Source: Oceaniglobus indicus (GTDB lineage Bacteria > Pseudomonadota > Alphaproteobacteria > Rhodobacterales > Rhodobacteraceae). Taken from it: a stretch of 64,000 nucleotides of DNA. Positions 38,849-49,200 of this stretch are shown here, piece by piece (within the stretch, counting starts at the first letter, position 1; every line of letters begins with the position of its first letter). The notes beneath the pieces are model-generated. The model was given only the letters and a program-made list of their open reading frames with translations, ran no database searches and was not told where the DNA came from. The position numbers and the translations under genes were made by a program. The DNA lies in assembly GCF_002751875.1 (NCBI RefSeq), contig NZ_NMZM01000009.1, positions 118,986 through 182,985 of the forward strand, written 5' to 3'.

Positions 38849-40399
38849 ATGACCCAGACTCCGATCTTCCGGGCCCAATCCATCGAAAAGGCCTTTCCCG
38901 GCGTTCTCGCGCTCAAGGGTGTCGACATATCGCTGCACCCCGGTTCGATTCACGCCCTGCTGGGCGAGAACGGCGCCGGGAAATCCACCCTGATCAAGGT
39001 GATCACGGGGGTTCATCAACCCACCGCCGGAACGATGTATCTTGACGGCGCCGAGACGCGTTTCACCAGCCCGCGCGACGCCATCGCCAAGGGAATTGGT
39101 GTCGTCCATCAGGAGCGGAACCTTTTTCCCCGCTTTTCGGTGGCCGAGAACATATTCCTGGAACAACTGGCGACTTCGTATCTCAAGCCGGTGAACTATG
39201 CCCAGCTGAACCGCGACGCGCGCCCCTGGCTGGACGCGCTCGAGCTGGACATCGATCCCGCCACCCCGGTGTCCGAACTTTCGGTGGCGCGGATGCAGCT
39301 GGTCGAGATCGCCAAGGCCCTGTCGTTGAAAAGCCGCGTGCTGCTGCTGGACGAACCGACGGCCTCGCTCACCTCAAGCGAAACCGACCGGCTGTTCACG
39401 ATCTTGCGCCGCCTGCGCGATGACGGCACCAGCCTGGTGTTCGTCAGTCACAAGCTGGAAGAGGTGCAGGAGATCTGCGACCGCGTCACAGTGCTGCGCG
39501 ACGGGGCGAACGCCTGCGACAGCCGCTCGATGGACGGTGTGGATCGCGACCAACTGGTGCAGATGATGATCGGGCGCTCGGAAGGGGCCGCGGCCTGGCG
39601 CCACCGCGATACCGCCAGCCACCCCGAGGTTCTGGGCCTGACCGGCGTGTCCACGGTCCTGGGCCATCGCGACATCACGCTGTCGGTGCGCAAGGGCGAG
39701 ATCGTCGGCCTCTATGGCTTGATCGGGGTCGGGCGCACGGAACTGGCCAAGTCGATCATGGGCCAGTTCGCGGTCACCGGCGGCGAGGTGCGGGTGAACG
39801 GCACCGCCGTTCAGATCGGCTCGGTCGCCGAGGCGATCCACCGGCACGGCCTTGGCTATATCAGCGAGGATCGCAAGGGCGAGGGGCTAATCCTTCAGCA
39901 CTCGGTTCTGGCCAATGCGGGCGTGCCGATCTGGCGCAAGCTGGCCGGCGCCCTGGGCAGCCTGTCGGACGGACGGGTGCAACAGGTCGTCACGCCATTC
40001 CTGAACAAGCTTGAGGTCAAGACGCCCAGCCTGGCCCAGACCGTCGGCAACCTGTCCGGCGGCAACCAGCAGAAGATCAGCGTCGCCAAGTGGCTGGCGG
40101 CCGGTGTGTCGTTTCTGATCGTCGATGAACCGTCTGTCGGCATCGACATCAAGACCAAGGCCTATCTTCATGAATTGCTGCGCGAACTGGCCGACAACGG
40201 CACGGCGATCCTGCTGATCTCGAGCGACATGCCCGAGATGATCGCCCTGGCCGACCGGATCGCGGTGATGGACGATTACCGCATCCGCGGCGAAGTCCCG
40301 AACACCGGTGTCTATGACGACATCAGCCGGAAGATCATGAACCACATCCACGGTTCCGAGGTCGACCGCACCGAGTTCGCCGAAGCCTCCAACCCCTGA
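38849..40399 (+). CDS. ABC sugar transporter ATP-binding protein (RbsA class, duplicated)
   Basis: A 516-residue protein with two nucleotide-binding domains. NBD1 has Walker A GENGAGKST and Walker B VLLLDEPTASL. NBD2 has a degenerate Walker A (GLIGVGRTELAKS), an intact signature NLSGGNQQKISVAKWL and Walker B FLIVDEPSVGID. One active and one degenerate site are typical of RbsA/MglA proteins. The gene ends the transport operon. Confidence 0.93.
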   Translation: MTQTPIFRAQSIEKAFPGVLALKGVDISLHPGSIHALLGENGAGKSTLIKVITGVHQPTAGTMYLDGAETRFTSPRDAIAKGIGVVHQERNLFPRFSVAENIFLEQLATSYLKPVNYAQLNRDARPWLDALELDIDPATPVSELSVARMQLVEIAKALSLKSRVLLLDEPTASLTSSETDRLFTILRRLRDDGTSLVFVSHKLEEVQEICDRVTVLRDGANACDSRSMDGVDRDQLVQMMIGRSEGAAAWRHRDTASHPEVLGLTGVSTVLGHRDITLSVRKGEIVGLYGLIGVGRTELAKSIMGQFAVTGGEVRVNGTAVQIGSVAEAIHRHGLGYISEDRKGEGLILQHSVLANAGVPIWRKLAGALGSLSDGRVQQVVTPFLNKLEVKTPSLAQTVGNLSGGNQQKISVAKWLAAGVSFLIVDEPSVGIDIKTKAYLHELLRELADNGTAILLISSDMPEMIALADRIAVMDDYRIRGEVPNTGVYDDISRKIMNHIHGSEVDRTEFAEASNP

Positions 40400-40435
40400 G
40401 CGGGCGTGCGTGTGGCCCAACCTGACCGAAGAAAC

Positions 40436-41962
40436 CTATCCGCCACGCCGCAGAAGCGACATCCACATGCCCGACAGGCGTCGCAGGCGCGGGGTCAGGC
40501 GGTCGGCGACACAGGCGTCGGCGGCGGTGCGGATCGCGGCGCTTTGCGTCGGATAGGCATGGATGACACCCGACAGCGCGCGCAGCCCGATCCTGCGTTC
40601 CATCGCCAGCGTGATTTCGTTCAGCATGTCACCGGCGTGACGCGCGACGACCGTGGCGCCGAGGATCCGGTCACCGCCCTGGCGCACGCGGATCTTGACG
40701 AAACCGGTTTCCTCGCCGTCGGTGATGGCGCGGTCGTTCTCGTGCATCAGGACGGTATAGGTCTTGATCGGAATACCCTGGCTGATGGCCTGATCGGCCC
40801 GCAGCCCCACATGGGCGATCTCGGGGTCGGTAAAGGTGCACCACGGGATTATCTGACGGCTGAGCCTTTGCCGTCCGAAGAACAGCGCGTTTCGCACCGC
40901 GATGCGGGCCGCGGCATTGGCCACATGGGTGAACATGTGCCCGCCACAGACATCGCCCGCGGCAAACACCCGCCGGTTGGTCGTGCGCATGAAATCATCC
41001 ACCTCAATGCCGGTTTCGGGATCGGCGGCAATACCCGCTGCCGCCAGGTCCAACCCCGCAATCCGGGGCACCCGCCCGACACCGGTCAACACCTCGTCCA
41101 CCGTGATCGCGAAACGGTCGCCGCCGGTGCTGAGCGTGATTTCCTTGCCTTCGGACGTGGTGCGCGCGCTGACGGCCGTGGTGTTCAGGTGAACCTGCAC
41201 CCCGTCGCGCGCCAGCGATTCCGACAGCAGTTGCGCCGCGTCGCGTTCTTCCTCCGGCAGGAACTTGGGCGCGTCGTGGACAAGCACGATCCCGACCCCA
41301 AGGCGGCAGAGCGCCTGCGCCATTTCACAGCCCAGCGGGCCGCCACCGATCACCATCATCCGGCGGGGCAGGGTGTCACGGTCAAACAGCGTCTCGACCG
41401 TCTCGAAACCGATCTCGGCCAGACCGGGAATGGCGGGCGGGCGCAGCACGCCGCCGGTGGCGACCAGGGCGCGCAGGAACCGCAGGGTGGCATCGCCCAC
41501 CCGCACCGAGCGGTGATCGGCAAAGCGGGCCTTGCCGAAAAACAGGTCGATGCCTTCGGATTTCAGCAGTTCGGCGGTTTCCGACCGGCTGATCCGGGCC
41601 TGCACCTTGCGCACCCGCTGAAGAGCCAGGGCCGGATCGGGTGTTTCGCCCGCGGCATCGGCCCCGAAATGCCGCGCCCTGCGCGCATCGGCATAAAGCT
41701 TGCCACTGCGGATGATCGCCTTGGTCGGCACGCAGCCGATATTCGTGCAATCGCCGCCGATCGCCCCCGCCTCGATCAGCGCCACGCGCGCGCCCAGCCG
41801 CGCGGCGATCCGGGCCGCCGTCAAACCGGCGGGACCGGCACCGATCACGACAAGGTTGTAGGGGCCGGCGGGCGCGGGGTTGTTCCAATCGTCGGGCCTG
41901 AGGTTGCGCCGAAGCTCCAGCCGCGGATCCGTGGAGTCGTGATCGAACGTGGCCTTATTCAT
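40436..41962 (-). CDS. Mercuric-reductase-like FAD-dependent pyridine nucleotide-disulfide oxidoreductase
   Basis: A 508-residue flavoprotein with FAD-binding VVIGAGPAGLTAARIAA, redox disulfide GGDCTNIGCVPTKA, NAD domain VIGGGPLGCEMAQAL and FAD loop VFAAGDVCGGHMFTH. The dimer domain ends in HAYPTQSAAI rather than the HPT/HAHPT of lipoamide or glutathione reductases. There is no HMA domain and no vicinal C-terminal Cys pair as in MerA, so mercury reduction is unlikely. The N-terminal 30 residues are an extension. Its ATG overlaps the glycoamylase stop by eight bases, so the two are translationally coupled, but the metabolic link to the glucan genes is unclear. Confidence 0.85.
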   Translation of the reverse strand: MNKATFDHDSTDPRLELRRNLRPDDWNNPAPAGPYNLVVIGAGPAGLTAARIAARLGARVALIEAGAIGGDCTNIGCVPTKAIIRSGKLYADARRARHFGADAAGETPDPALALQRVRKVQARISRSETAELLKSEGIDLFFGKARFADHRSVRVGDATLRFLRALVATGGVLRPPAIPGLAEIGFETVETLFDRDTLPRRMMVIGGGPLGCEMAQALCRLGVGIVLVHDAPKFLPEEERDAAQLLSESLARDGVQVHLNTTAVSARTTSEGKEITLSTGGDRFAITVDEVLTGVGRVPRIAGLDLAAAGIAADPETGIEVDDFMRTTNRRVFAAGDVCGGHMFTHVANAAARIAVRNALFFGRQRLSRQIIPWCTFTDPEIAHVGLRADQAISQGIPIKTYTVLMHENDRAITDGEETGFVKIRVRQGGDRILGATVVARHAGDMLNEITLAMERRIGLRALSGVIHAYPTQSAAIRTAADACVADRLTPRLRRLSGMWMSLLRRGG

Positions 41963-43250
41963 CCAACCAGCCCCCCTTGAACCCGGCCCGGCGCAGCCCG
42001 GTGTTGCAGACCTGCGAGGCGCGCATCAGATCCCATATCATGCCGCTGCGATGATTTTCGATCATCAGCACCAGCAACCCCTGATCCAGCCCGTAGATCC
42101 GCGGCGAGATCCAGCCTTCGGGCCCTTCGCCGGGAAGGCTGGGGTTGAACGACCCGAGAAACCTGTCGTCGCGCAGCATGCCCGGATACCGGTGCAGCAT
42201 GGTGCGCAGGGCCGCCATGGCGGTGGTCGGCGCAAAGGGCATGGCCGCGGCCGGCGCCCATCCGGCAAGGGTGCCGTCATCCGGGCCGAAAGGCGCGCCG
42301 CGTGCGGTGTATTCCAGGAATTGCCGGCCGGTATCATCTGCGGTGTTCATGGCGCCGCCCGGCCCGTCACAGGCGGTAAGGCCCCAGCAATTCGCGTCGT
42401 AACCCGCAAAGCCCCGTGGGTTCAGGCGGGCGTAATCGCTCTGGATCTGTACGGCGCGGCGGGTGTTGGTGAAATAGGTGATGCCCTTTTCCCGGTTGAA
42501 GCCGTCGCCGATGGTGCGGAAATCCAGCCAGATGTGGGAAAACAGGTGGATGAACAGCGGTCCGGCATAAAGCGTGTCGTGGCCATAGATTTTCTCCCAC
42601 TGATAGGTGACGCGCCATGCACGATAGCTGTCGGGCGGAACGGGATGGGTGTCGGACCCCAGCGCAAGGACATAGAGGATCAACGCCTCGGAATAGCCCT
42701 CCCAATCATAGCGGATGAAACCGGTTTCCGGGTGCCAGCCCTGGGATAAAGTGTCGCCCCGGTCCAGCGCCCAGGGCCATTCGACCGACGCGATCAGAGC
42801 GCGGGCCAGGGCGCGCACCTCGGCCTCGTCCGGGGTGTCGGCGTCGAAATAGCAGGAGGCGGCCTCGCACCCGGCCAGCAGCAGGGCGGTGTCGATCAGC
42901 GACAATTCGCAGTTCCAGACCCGCCTGCCGCGCTCCATATCCAGAAAGTGATAGAAGAATCCCCGATGCCCGGTGCCGGTTTCGTCGCCGCCCTGTTCGG
43001 CATGGGTGAAGAAGCGCAGCGTCGCCAGCGTCAGGGCAAGGGCGCGGTTCCGATCCATCCAGCCCCGCGCCACACCGACCGGCCAGCAGGTGAGCGCAAA
43101 GCCGACGACCGCGATGCTGGCGGGCGCGCCATCATCCGAATTGTCCGCCACCAGGCCGTTGTCCGGGTTCGCGTTCTCGAGCATCCAGTCGAACGCCGCA
43201 CGTTGCAGGGCGTCCAGCAGGGCGTCGTCGTCAAGATCGCCCAAGGTCAC
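41955..43250 (-). CDS. Glycoamylase-like (PF10091/GH144-type) putative beta-glucanase
   Basis: A 431-residue (alpha/alpha)6-barrel protein with repeated family features: GHRGFFYHFLDMERGRRVWNCELSLIDTALLL-type segments, the YDWEGYSEALILYVLALG block, PLFIHLFSHIWLDFR and ANCWGLTACDGPGG. It is related to GH144 endo-beta-1,2-glucanases and to the cyclisation domain of cyclic glucan synthases. The GTG at 43250 has AAAGG seven bases upstream; a longer reading would overlap the synthase gene. No signal peptide is visible, so it acts in the cytoplasm or leaves by a non-Sec route. It follows the glucan synthase by 28 bases, suggesting processing or turnover of its product. Confidence 0.83.
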   Translation of the reverse strand: MTLGDLDDDALLDALQRAAFDWMLENANPDNGLVADNSDDGAPASIAVVGFALTCWPVGVARGWMDRNRALALTLATLRFFTHAEQGGDETGTGHRGFFYHFLDMERGRRVWNCELSLIDTALLLAGCEAASCYFDADTPDEAEVRALARALIASVEWPWALDRGDTLSQGWHPETGFIRYDWEGYSEALILYVLALGSDTHPVPPDSYRAWRVTYQWEKIYGHDTLYAGPLFIHLFSHIWLDFRTIGDGFNREKGITYFTNTRRAVQIQSDYARLNPRGFAGYDANCWGLTACDGPGGAMNTADDTGRQFLEYTARGAPFGPDDGTLAGWAPAAAMPFAPTTAMAALRTMLHRYPGMLRDDRFLGSFNPSLPGEGPEGWISPRIYGLDQGLLVLMIENHRSGMIWDLMRASQVCNTGLRRAGFKGGWLDE

Positions 43251-43278
43251 GGGATGACCTTTCGTGGCGCGACCTGCA

Positions 43279-46200
43279 TCATAGGGCGATGCCGTCCTGC
43301 GGCGCGACGGCCACGTCATTTATCTTCACCTCTGCCCCCTCGACCACAATGTCGAATGTCTTGCCCTCCAGGGTCAACCGCGCCTTGAAGCCGGGCCAGT
43401 CGGACGGGAGGACCGGGGCCACGAACAGCCGGTCGCCCTTGCGGCGGATGCCCAGGATGGCCTCGACCGCCGCGCGGTAGAGCCAGCCGCCCGAACCGGT
43501 GTACCAGGTCCACCCACCGCGACCGGCCTTGTCATCGGCGCCATAAATGTCGGCCGCCACCACATAGGGTTCGACCCGGTAATGATCGGCGGCCGCACGC
43601 GTCAGGGCATGGTTGATCGGGTTCAGCATGTCGAAACACCGCTTGGCATCGTCGCCGCGCCCCAGAAGCGCCAGCGCATAGACCACCCATGTAGCCGCAT
43701 GGGTGTATTGGCCGCCGTTTTCACGCACGCCGGGGGGATAGCCCTTGATATAGCCGGGCTCCTGCGCGGTTTCGGCAAAGGGCGGGGTGAACAGCCGGAC
43801 GATCCGCGCGTCGTCATCGACAAGGTGGTGCAGCACCTGATCCATGACGTCGTTCTGGCGCGCCGGATCGCCCTGGCCCGACATCACGCTCCAGGATTGG
43901 GCGATGGAATCGATCCGGCACTCGGTGCTGTCCTGCGATCCAAGGGGCGTTCCGTCGTCGTAATACCCGCGCCGGTACTGGGAGCCGTCCCAACCGTTGC
44001 TTTCGATCGCCTGAGTCAGCACGGCAAGGTGGGCGCGCAAGTGTTGCGCGCGTTCCGCTTCACCGCGTGCCTCGGCCACCGGGGCGAAGACGTCCAGCGC
44101 ATGGGCCAGGAACCAGCTCAGCCAGACGCTTTCGCCGCGCCCGTCTTCACCGACGCGGTTCATCCCGTCGTTCCAGTCGCCGCCAAGGATGAGGGACAGC
44201 CCACGTTCACCCGTCCGGTCGATGGCAAGGTCGAGAGCGCGCGCGGCATGTTCGTAAACGCTGGCGGTTTCGTCGGAGGTTTCGGGCTGGAAGAACCTGT
44301 CGTGTTCACCCGGCTCAAGCGCGGGCCCGGTCAGGAACGGCACGACTTCGTCCAGCACCGATGCGTCGCCGGTGCTGTCGATGTATTGCGTGATCCCGTA
44401 GGTCAGCCAGACCACATCGTCCGAGATCATCGTGCGCACCCCGGCACCGGTTTCCGGCAGCCACCAGTGCTGCAGATCGCCTTCGGGAAACTGGCGCCCT
44501 GCCGCATTGACGATCTGCGCGCGCGCGAGTGTCGGATCATGCAGCAGCAGCGACAGCGTGTCCTGAAGCTGGTCACGGAAACCGAAGGCCCCGCTGGCCT
44601 GATAAAACGCCGAGCGCGCCTCGATCCGGCAGGCCAGCGTCTGATACGGCAGCCAGCGGTTGACCATGATGTCGAAGGCCGGATCAGGCGTATCAACCTG
44701 AAGGACGTTCAGGAAATCGTCCCAGGTCTTTGTGGTCGCGGCCTTCGCGGTATCGAAGCTGTCCGCCCCGTGGCGCCGGGCCAGGGCCTTGGCCGCTTCG
44801 CGCCCCGCCGCGTCGCCCAGCACAAGCGTGACGGTGCGGCTTTCGTTGGGCGCAAGGGTCAGGTCGATGGCCAGCGCGGCGCAAGGATCGCCGTTGCTGG
44901 CGTCATCCGAGGGCAGCGCCGCACCCTGCGCCACCGTATCCGGCAGGAAGGCCGATCCGCGGCCCAGGAATTCCCCCCGGTTCATGGTGAACGAGGACAG
45001 CGGCGCGTCGCTGGCCAGAAACGCGGTGCGGCCGGGAAACTGGATCGAGAACGGATTTTCGGCCATCAGGATGCCGGCATCCTCGAAGGTGCGCAGCATC
45101 GGCGCGGTCTTGTCGCGGTTGTTGCCCATGACCCATTCGGCCTGGCAATAAAGCCGCAGTTGCCGGGTGGTCGGCCCGTCGTTGGTGACGGAAAGCCGGG
45201 TGATCTTGACCGGGTCCTGCGGATCGACAAGCTGGGTCGCCGTGATGGTCAACGGCCCGTCGGTACAGGACAGGCGGCTGATCCCGGCGCTGTGCGTGGC
45301 TTCGAACCGGGCGTGGGGGCGGGTCGACAGGGCGGCGAAGGGGGTGAACACCTCGTGACTGTCCAGGTCGGTCAGGTGGATGGTTTCGCCGGGGCGGTTG
45401 ATGACGGGATCGTTGGACCAGGGGGTCAGGTGATGATCGCGCGAGTTGCGGCTCCAGGTGAAGCCCGCGCCCTCGGCCGAGACATGGAAGCCGAAATCGC
45501 CGTTCGAGACGACGTTGATCCAGGGCTGTGGTGTCGACTGTCCCGTGCCAAGGCGCACGACATAATCGCGCCCGTCCTGCGAAAACCCGCCATAGCCGTT
45601 CCAGAACTGAAGATCGCCCTGATCGCCCTTGGGGCGGTGGCGTGCCACCGCCGTGCCCGGTTGCGCGGGACGGGGCCGTGCGACGGGCGGGGGCGGGTCG
45701 GCGCGCGGCGCGCCCAGTGTCTCGGCCCGGTCGATCTGGGTCGAGAACATGCCGTTGCGCGCGTGCAGCACGACGCGCGCCGCCGCCATCAGCGCATCAT
45801 AGGATTGCTCGGCCAAGGCATCGCGGCGCAGGGTGAAGATGTGATCGCGCGCCGAGGGCACCAGGCTGCGCGCGCGGGTGGACTCGGCGATTTCCTCCAG
45901 CGTGGTCTGAAGGTCCTGAACATAGGACGCGGCCCGTTCGTTCACGATCACGAGGTCGGTGTTCAATCCGCGACTATAGAGATAGTTCTGCGCCCGCAGT
46001 GCCTTGCGGGCCACGGCGATGTCATCGACGGTATCGATCCGCAGGACCATGATCGGATGATCGCCCGAAATTCCCATCGGCCAAAGCGCGGACTGGGCCG
46101 CCGCCTTGGCCACAGGACCATTGCTGGCCAAGGGCGGATCCGGCCAGATCAGGTAGGACGCCAGCCGCTTGAACATCACGGCTTCGATCAGGTCGCTGCC

Positions 46201-49200
46201 GGTATGGCGCAACTGGATCTGCGACCGGGTCCAGGCCTGCATCGCCTCATAGGTGAATGTCTCCTGGTGCATGAAATGCTGCACCGCCTGATCGACCTCG
46301 GCGCGTGAGGGGGCGGCGATCGTCCAGAAGATCAGCCGCGCGGTGCCGCCTGCCGGCACCAGCAGGGTCCGGCGCAATGCAAAGATCGGGTCAAGCGTGA
46401 AGCCGTCGGTCGCGTCCAGCGCGGCCCCGCTGTCAAACGCCGCCGCATCGCCCAGGGTGCGACCGCGCCCGATGAACCGGCGCCGGTCGGTCTCGGCCTC
46501 GGCGGCACCGACACCCGCGCCGCAATCAACCAGCATATGCGCCACCCGCATCGCCGGTTCATCCGCGCGGCGCGGGTTGCGGCGGGCATGGATCACCTGC
46601 CGGTTGCGCGACACTTCGGTGTGCACGAACATCTTGGAAAAGACCGGGTGGGCGAAATCGGCATCGGCAGGCCCGATCACCGGTTCGCAATAGGATGTCA
46701 CTTCGATCAACCGGTCGCGCGATCCGGTGTTGGTCAGGGTCAGGCGCCGCCCTTCCGCGTCGCGGTCGCTGGCCACGATCACGTCGATCTGCGAGCGCAG
46801 GTTGCCGACGGTCTTGTGATACTCGACCTTGCTGTCGGAGATGACGGTTTGTGCCGCCTCGCCCGCGGCAGGGCGCGGATCGACGCTGGCCGACCACCAG
46901 TCGCCGGTGCCGGTGTCGCGCAGGAACAGATAGGGTCCGGCACCCGGCTCCACCGGATCCGGCCGCCAGCGGTTGACGGCCTGTCCGTTCCATGTCGCCC
47001 GCCCCGAACCGCGTGACGACAACAGCAGCGCGTAATGTCCATTCGACAGCAAACCCGCCGCGTTCGGTTGGGTGCCGGGGCTGTCGATCACCAGGCTTTC
47101 CCGTGCCGACAGTTCGGCGCGCCCCTTGACCGGCTCGGCCTCGATGCGGGCGACCTTGCGCGGCACGGCGCGCGGCGCGCGCTCCTGCAGCAACAGTTCG
47201 GACGCCTCGATCACGGCATCGGAGTGGAACCGTTCACGCAACCGGCCTTCGTGAACGACGTTGGAAATCGCGGCAATCGACATGCCGTGATGATGCGCCA
47301 TGAAATTGCGCACCACGGCGAAGCTTTCGTGTTCGGACACCCGCGCCGGGGTGAAATCCAGCGCGTCGTAAAACCCGTAGCGGCCAAGCGCGCCCATCTG
47401 CTGCAACCGTGCGAGATTGGCGACAGCGGCCGCCGGCTGGAACTGGCTGGCCAGCATGGTGGCATAGGGTGCGACGACGGCCTGGCTTGCCAGACCCCGT
47501 TTCAGACCCAGCGAGGGCATGCCGAAGGTCATGTACTGATAGGTCATTTCCGGATCGCGGGCGTTGAACGCGCTTTCCGAAACCCCCCAGGGCAATCCGC
47601 GCCGCTTGCCATGGGCGATCTGGCGGCGCACCGAAAGGCGGTTGCTCTGGTTCAGGATGCTGCCCTGCTGTTCCTGCATCACCAGCGTCGGCATCAGGTA
47701 TTCGAACATCGATCCGGACCACGACATAAGCGATCCGCGCGCCCCGACCGGCACGATGGGGCGGCCCAGGCGGAACCAGTGTTCCGTGGCAAGATCCCCC
47801 TTGGCGATGCCGAAGAAGCTGGCCAATCGCGCCTCGGAGGCCAGCAGGTCATAGGCGGATTCGTCCAGCGCATCGTCATCGACCCGATAGCCGATCGACA
47901 GCAGTTTGCGGTCACGGTGCAGAAGGAAGGCGAAATCCATCCCGAAGGCCATCGCGCGGGCCGTTTGCGCCACGCCTTGCAGACGGATGCGCAGGTCATC
48001 GCGCGCCTCGCGGGTCAGCGTCGCATCGGCGATCCGCGCCTCGCAGCCGCGGCGCAGGGTGCCAGCCCATTCGACGACCGATCCGCTGGCCGCGGTGTCC
48101 GTTTCGGCGGCATAGTCGCGGGCCAGCGTTTCGATATCCGCCGCGATCACCGACAGGCCGATGACACGGACCGACGCCATTTCCGGCTCGGCCTCCATCC
48201 GGCCCAGGGCGCGACGGAATTCCGCGATGCGTTCGGTCAGATGATGGCGCAGCGGGCGCAGGGTGCGCCGGTCATCCGGGACGTTTGCGATTTCGGCGCT
48301 CAGCACACCGGCCGCATCGCGCAGGCCGTCAAAATCAGGCTGGAACTGCGCAAAATGCGCTGCCGCCCAGTCGGTGCAGGCTGCCGACACGGCGATCAGA
48401 TGACCGGCAAGGTTGCCGCTGTCCACGGTGGAGACATAGCGCGGCTCAAGCGGCGCGGCGCGCCGGGTGTCGTACCAGTTGTAGAGATGACCCCTGTGTT
48501 TCTCCAGCGTCTCGGCCGATGCCAAGGTCCGCTCAAGCCGGGTGACGGTATCGGCGAGGGCGATCCAGCCGAAATCGCGCGCCGCCACGACCGACAGCAG
48601 GTAAAGGCCGATATTGGTGGGCGAGGTGCGTTCGGCGATGACGGGCGCGGGGAGTTCCTGGAAGTTGTCCGGCGGCAGCCAGTTCTGATCGGCGGTTACG
48701 AAGGTTTCGAAATAGGTCCAGGTGCGCCGCGCCACCTGTCGCAAGGCGTCGCGATCGGTGGGCGAGAGGACAAGCTGATCCTCGGTTTCGGCCGATCGGC
48801 TGACGGACCAGGCGACAAAAGGCGCCGCCGCCCAGACAAGGCCAAACACCACCGCCAGGGGCCACGCGCCGCCGAAGGCAAGCGTCGCCGCCACGGCGGT
48901 CAGGCTGATGGCGACAGACCATCGCATCGACGACCAATAGGCGAACGGCGAGGTGCGCACGATGCGCGGCGCGGCGCTTGCCGCCTGCCATTCCAGAAGG
49001 TTGCGCCGGGAAAGAAACAGCCGGTAGAGCGTGCGCAGGATCGCATCCGTCATCACCGTTGCCGTATGGGCGATGAACACGATCCGCAGCACGACCTGTG
49101 CCGTGTTGTCGGCGATCTGGTTCGCCAGCCAGTTCAGGTTGGCCTGCCATCCCGTGCCCTCGGGCAGCGTTGTAATCTCGCGCATCAGGCCCAGGGTCGG

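Noticed and set aside
40436..41962. Mercuric reductase call for the flavoprotein
   Set aside because: No HMA domain and no C-terminal vicinal cysteines, so the mercury reaction is not supported; kept as a MerA-like oxidoreductase only.
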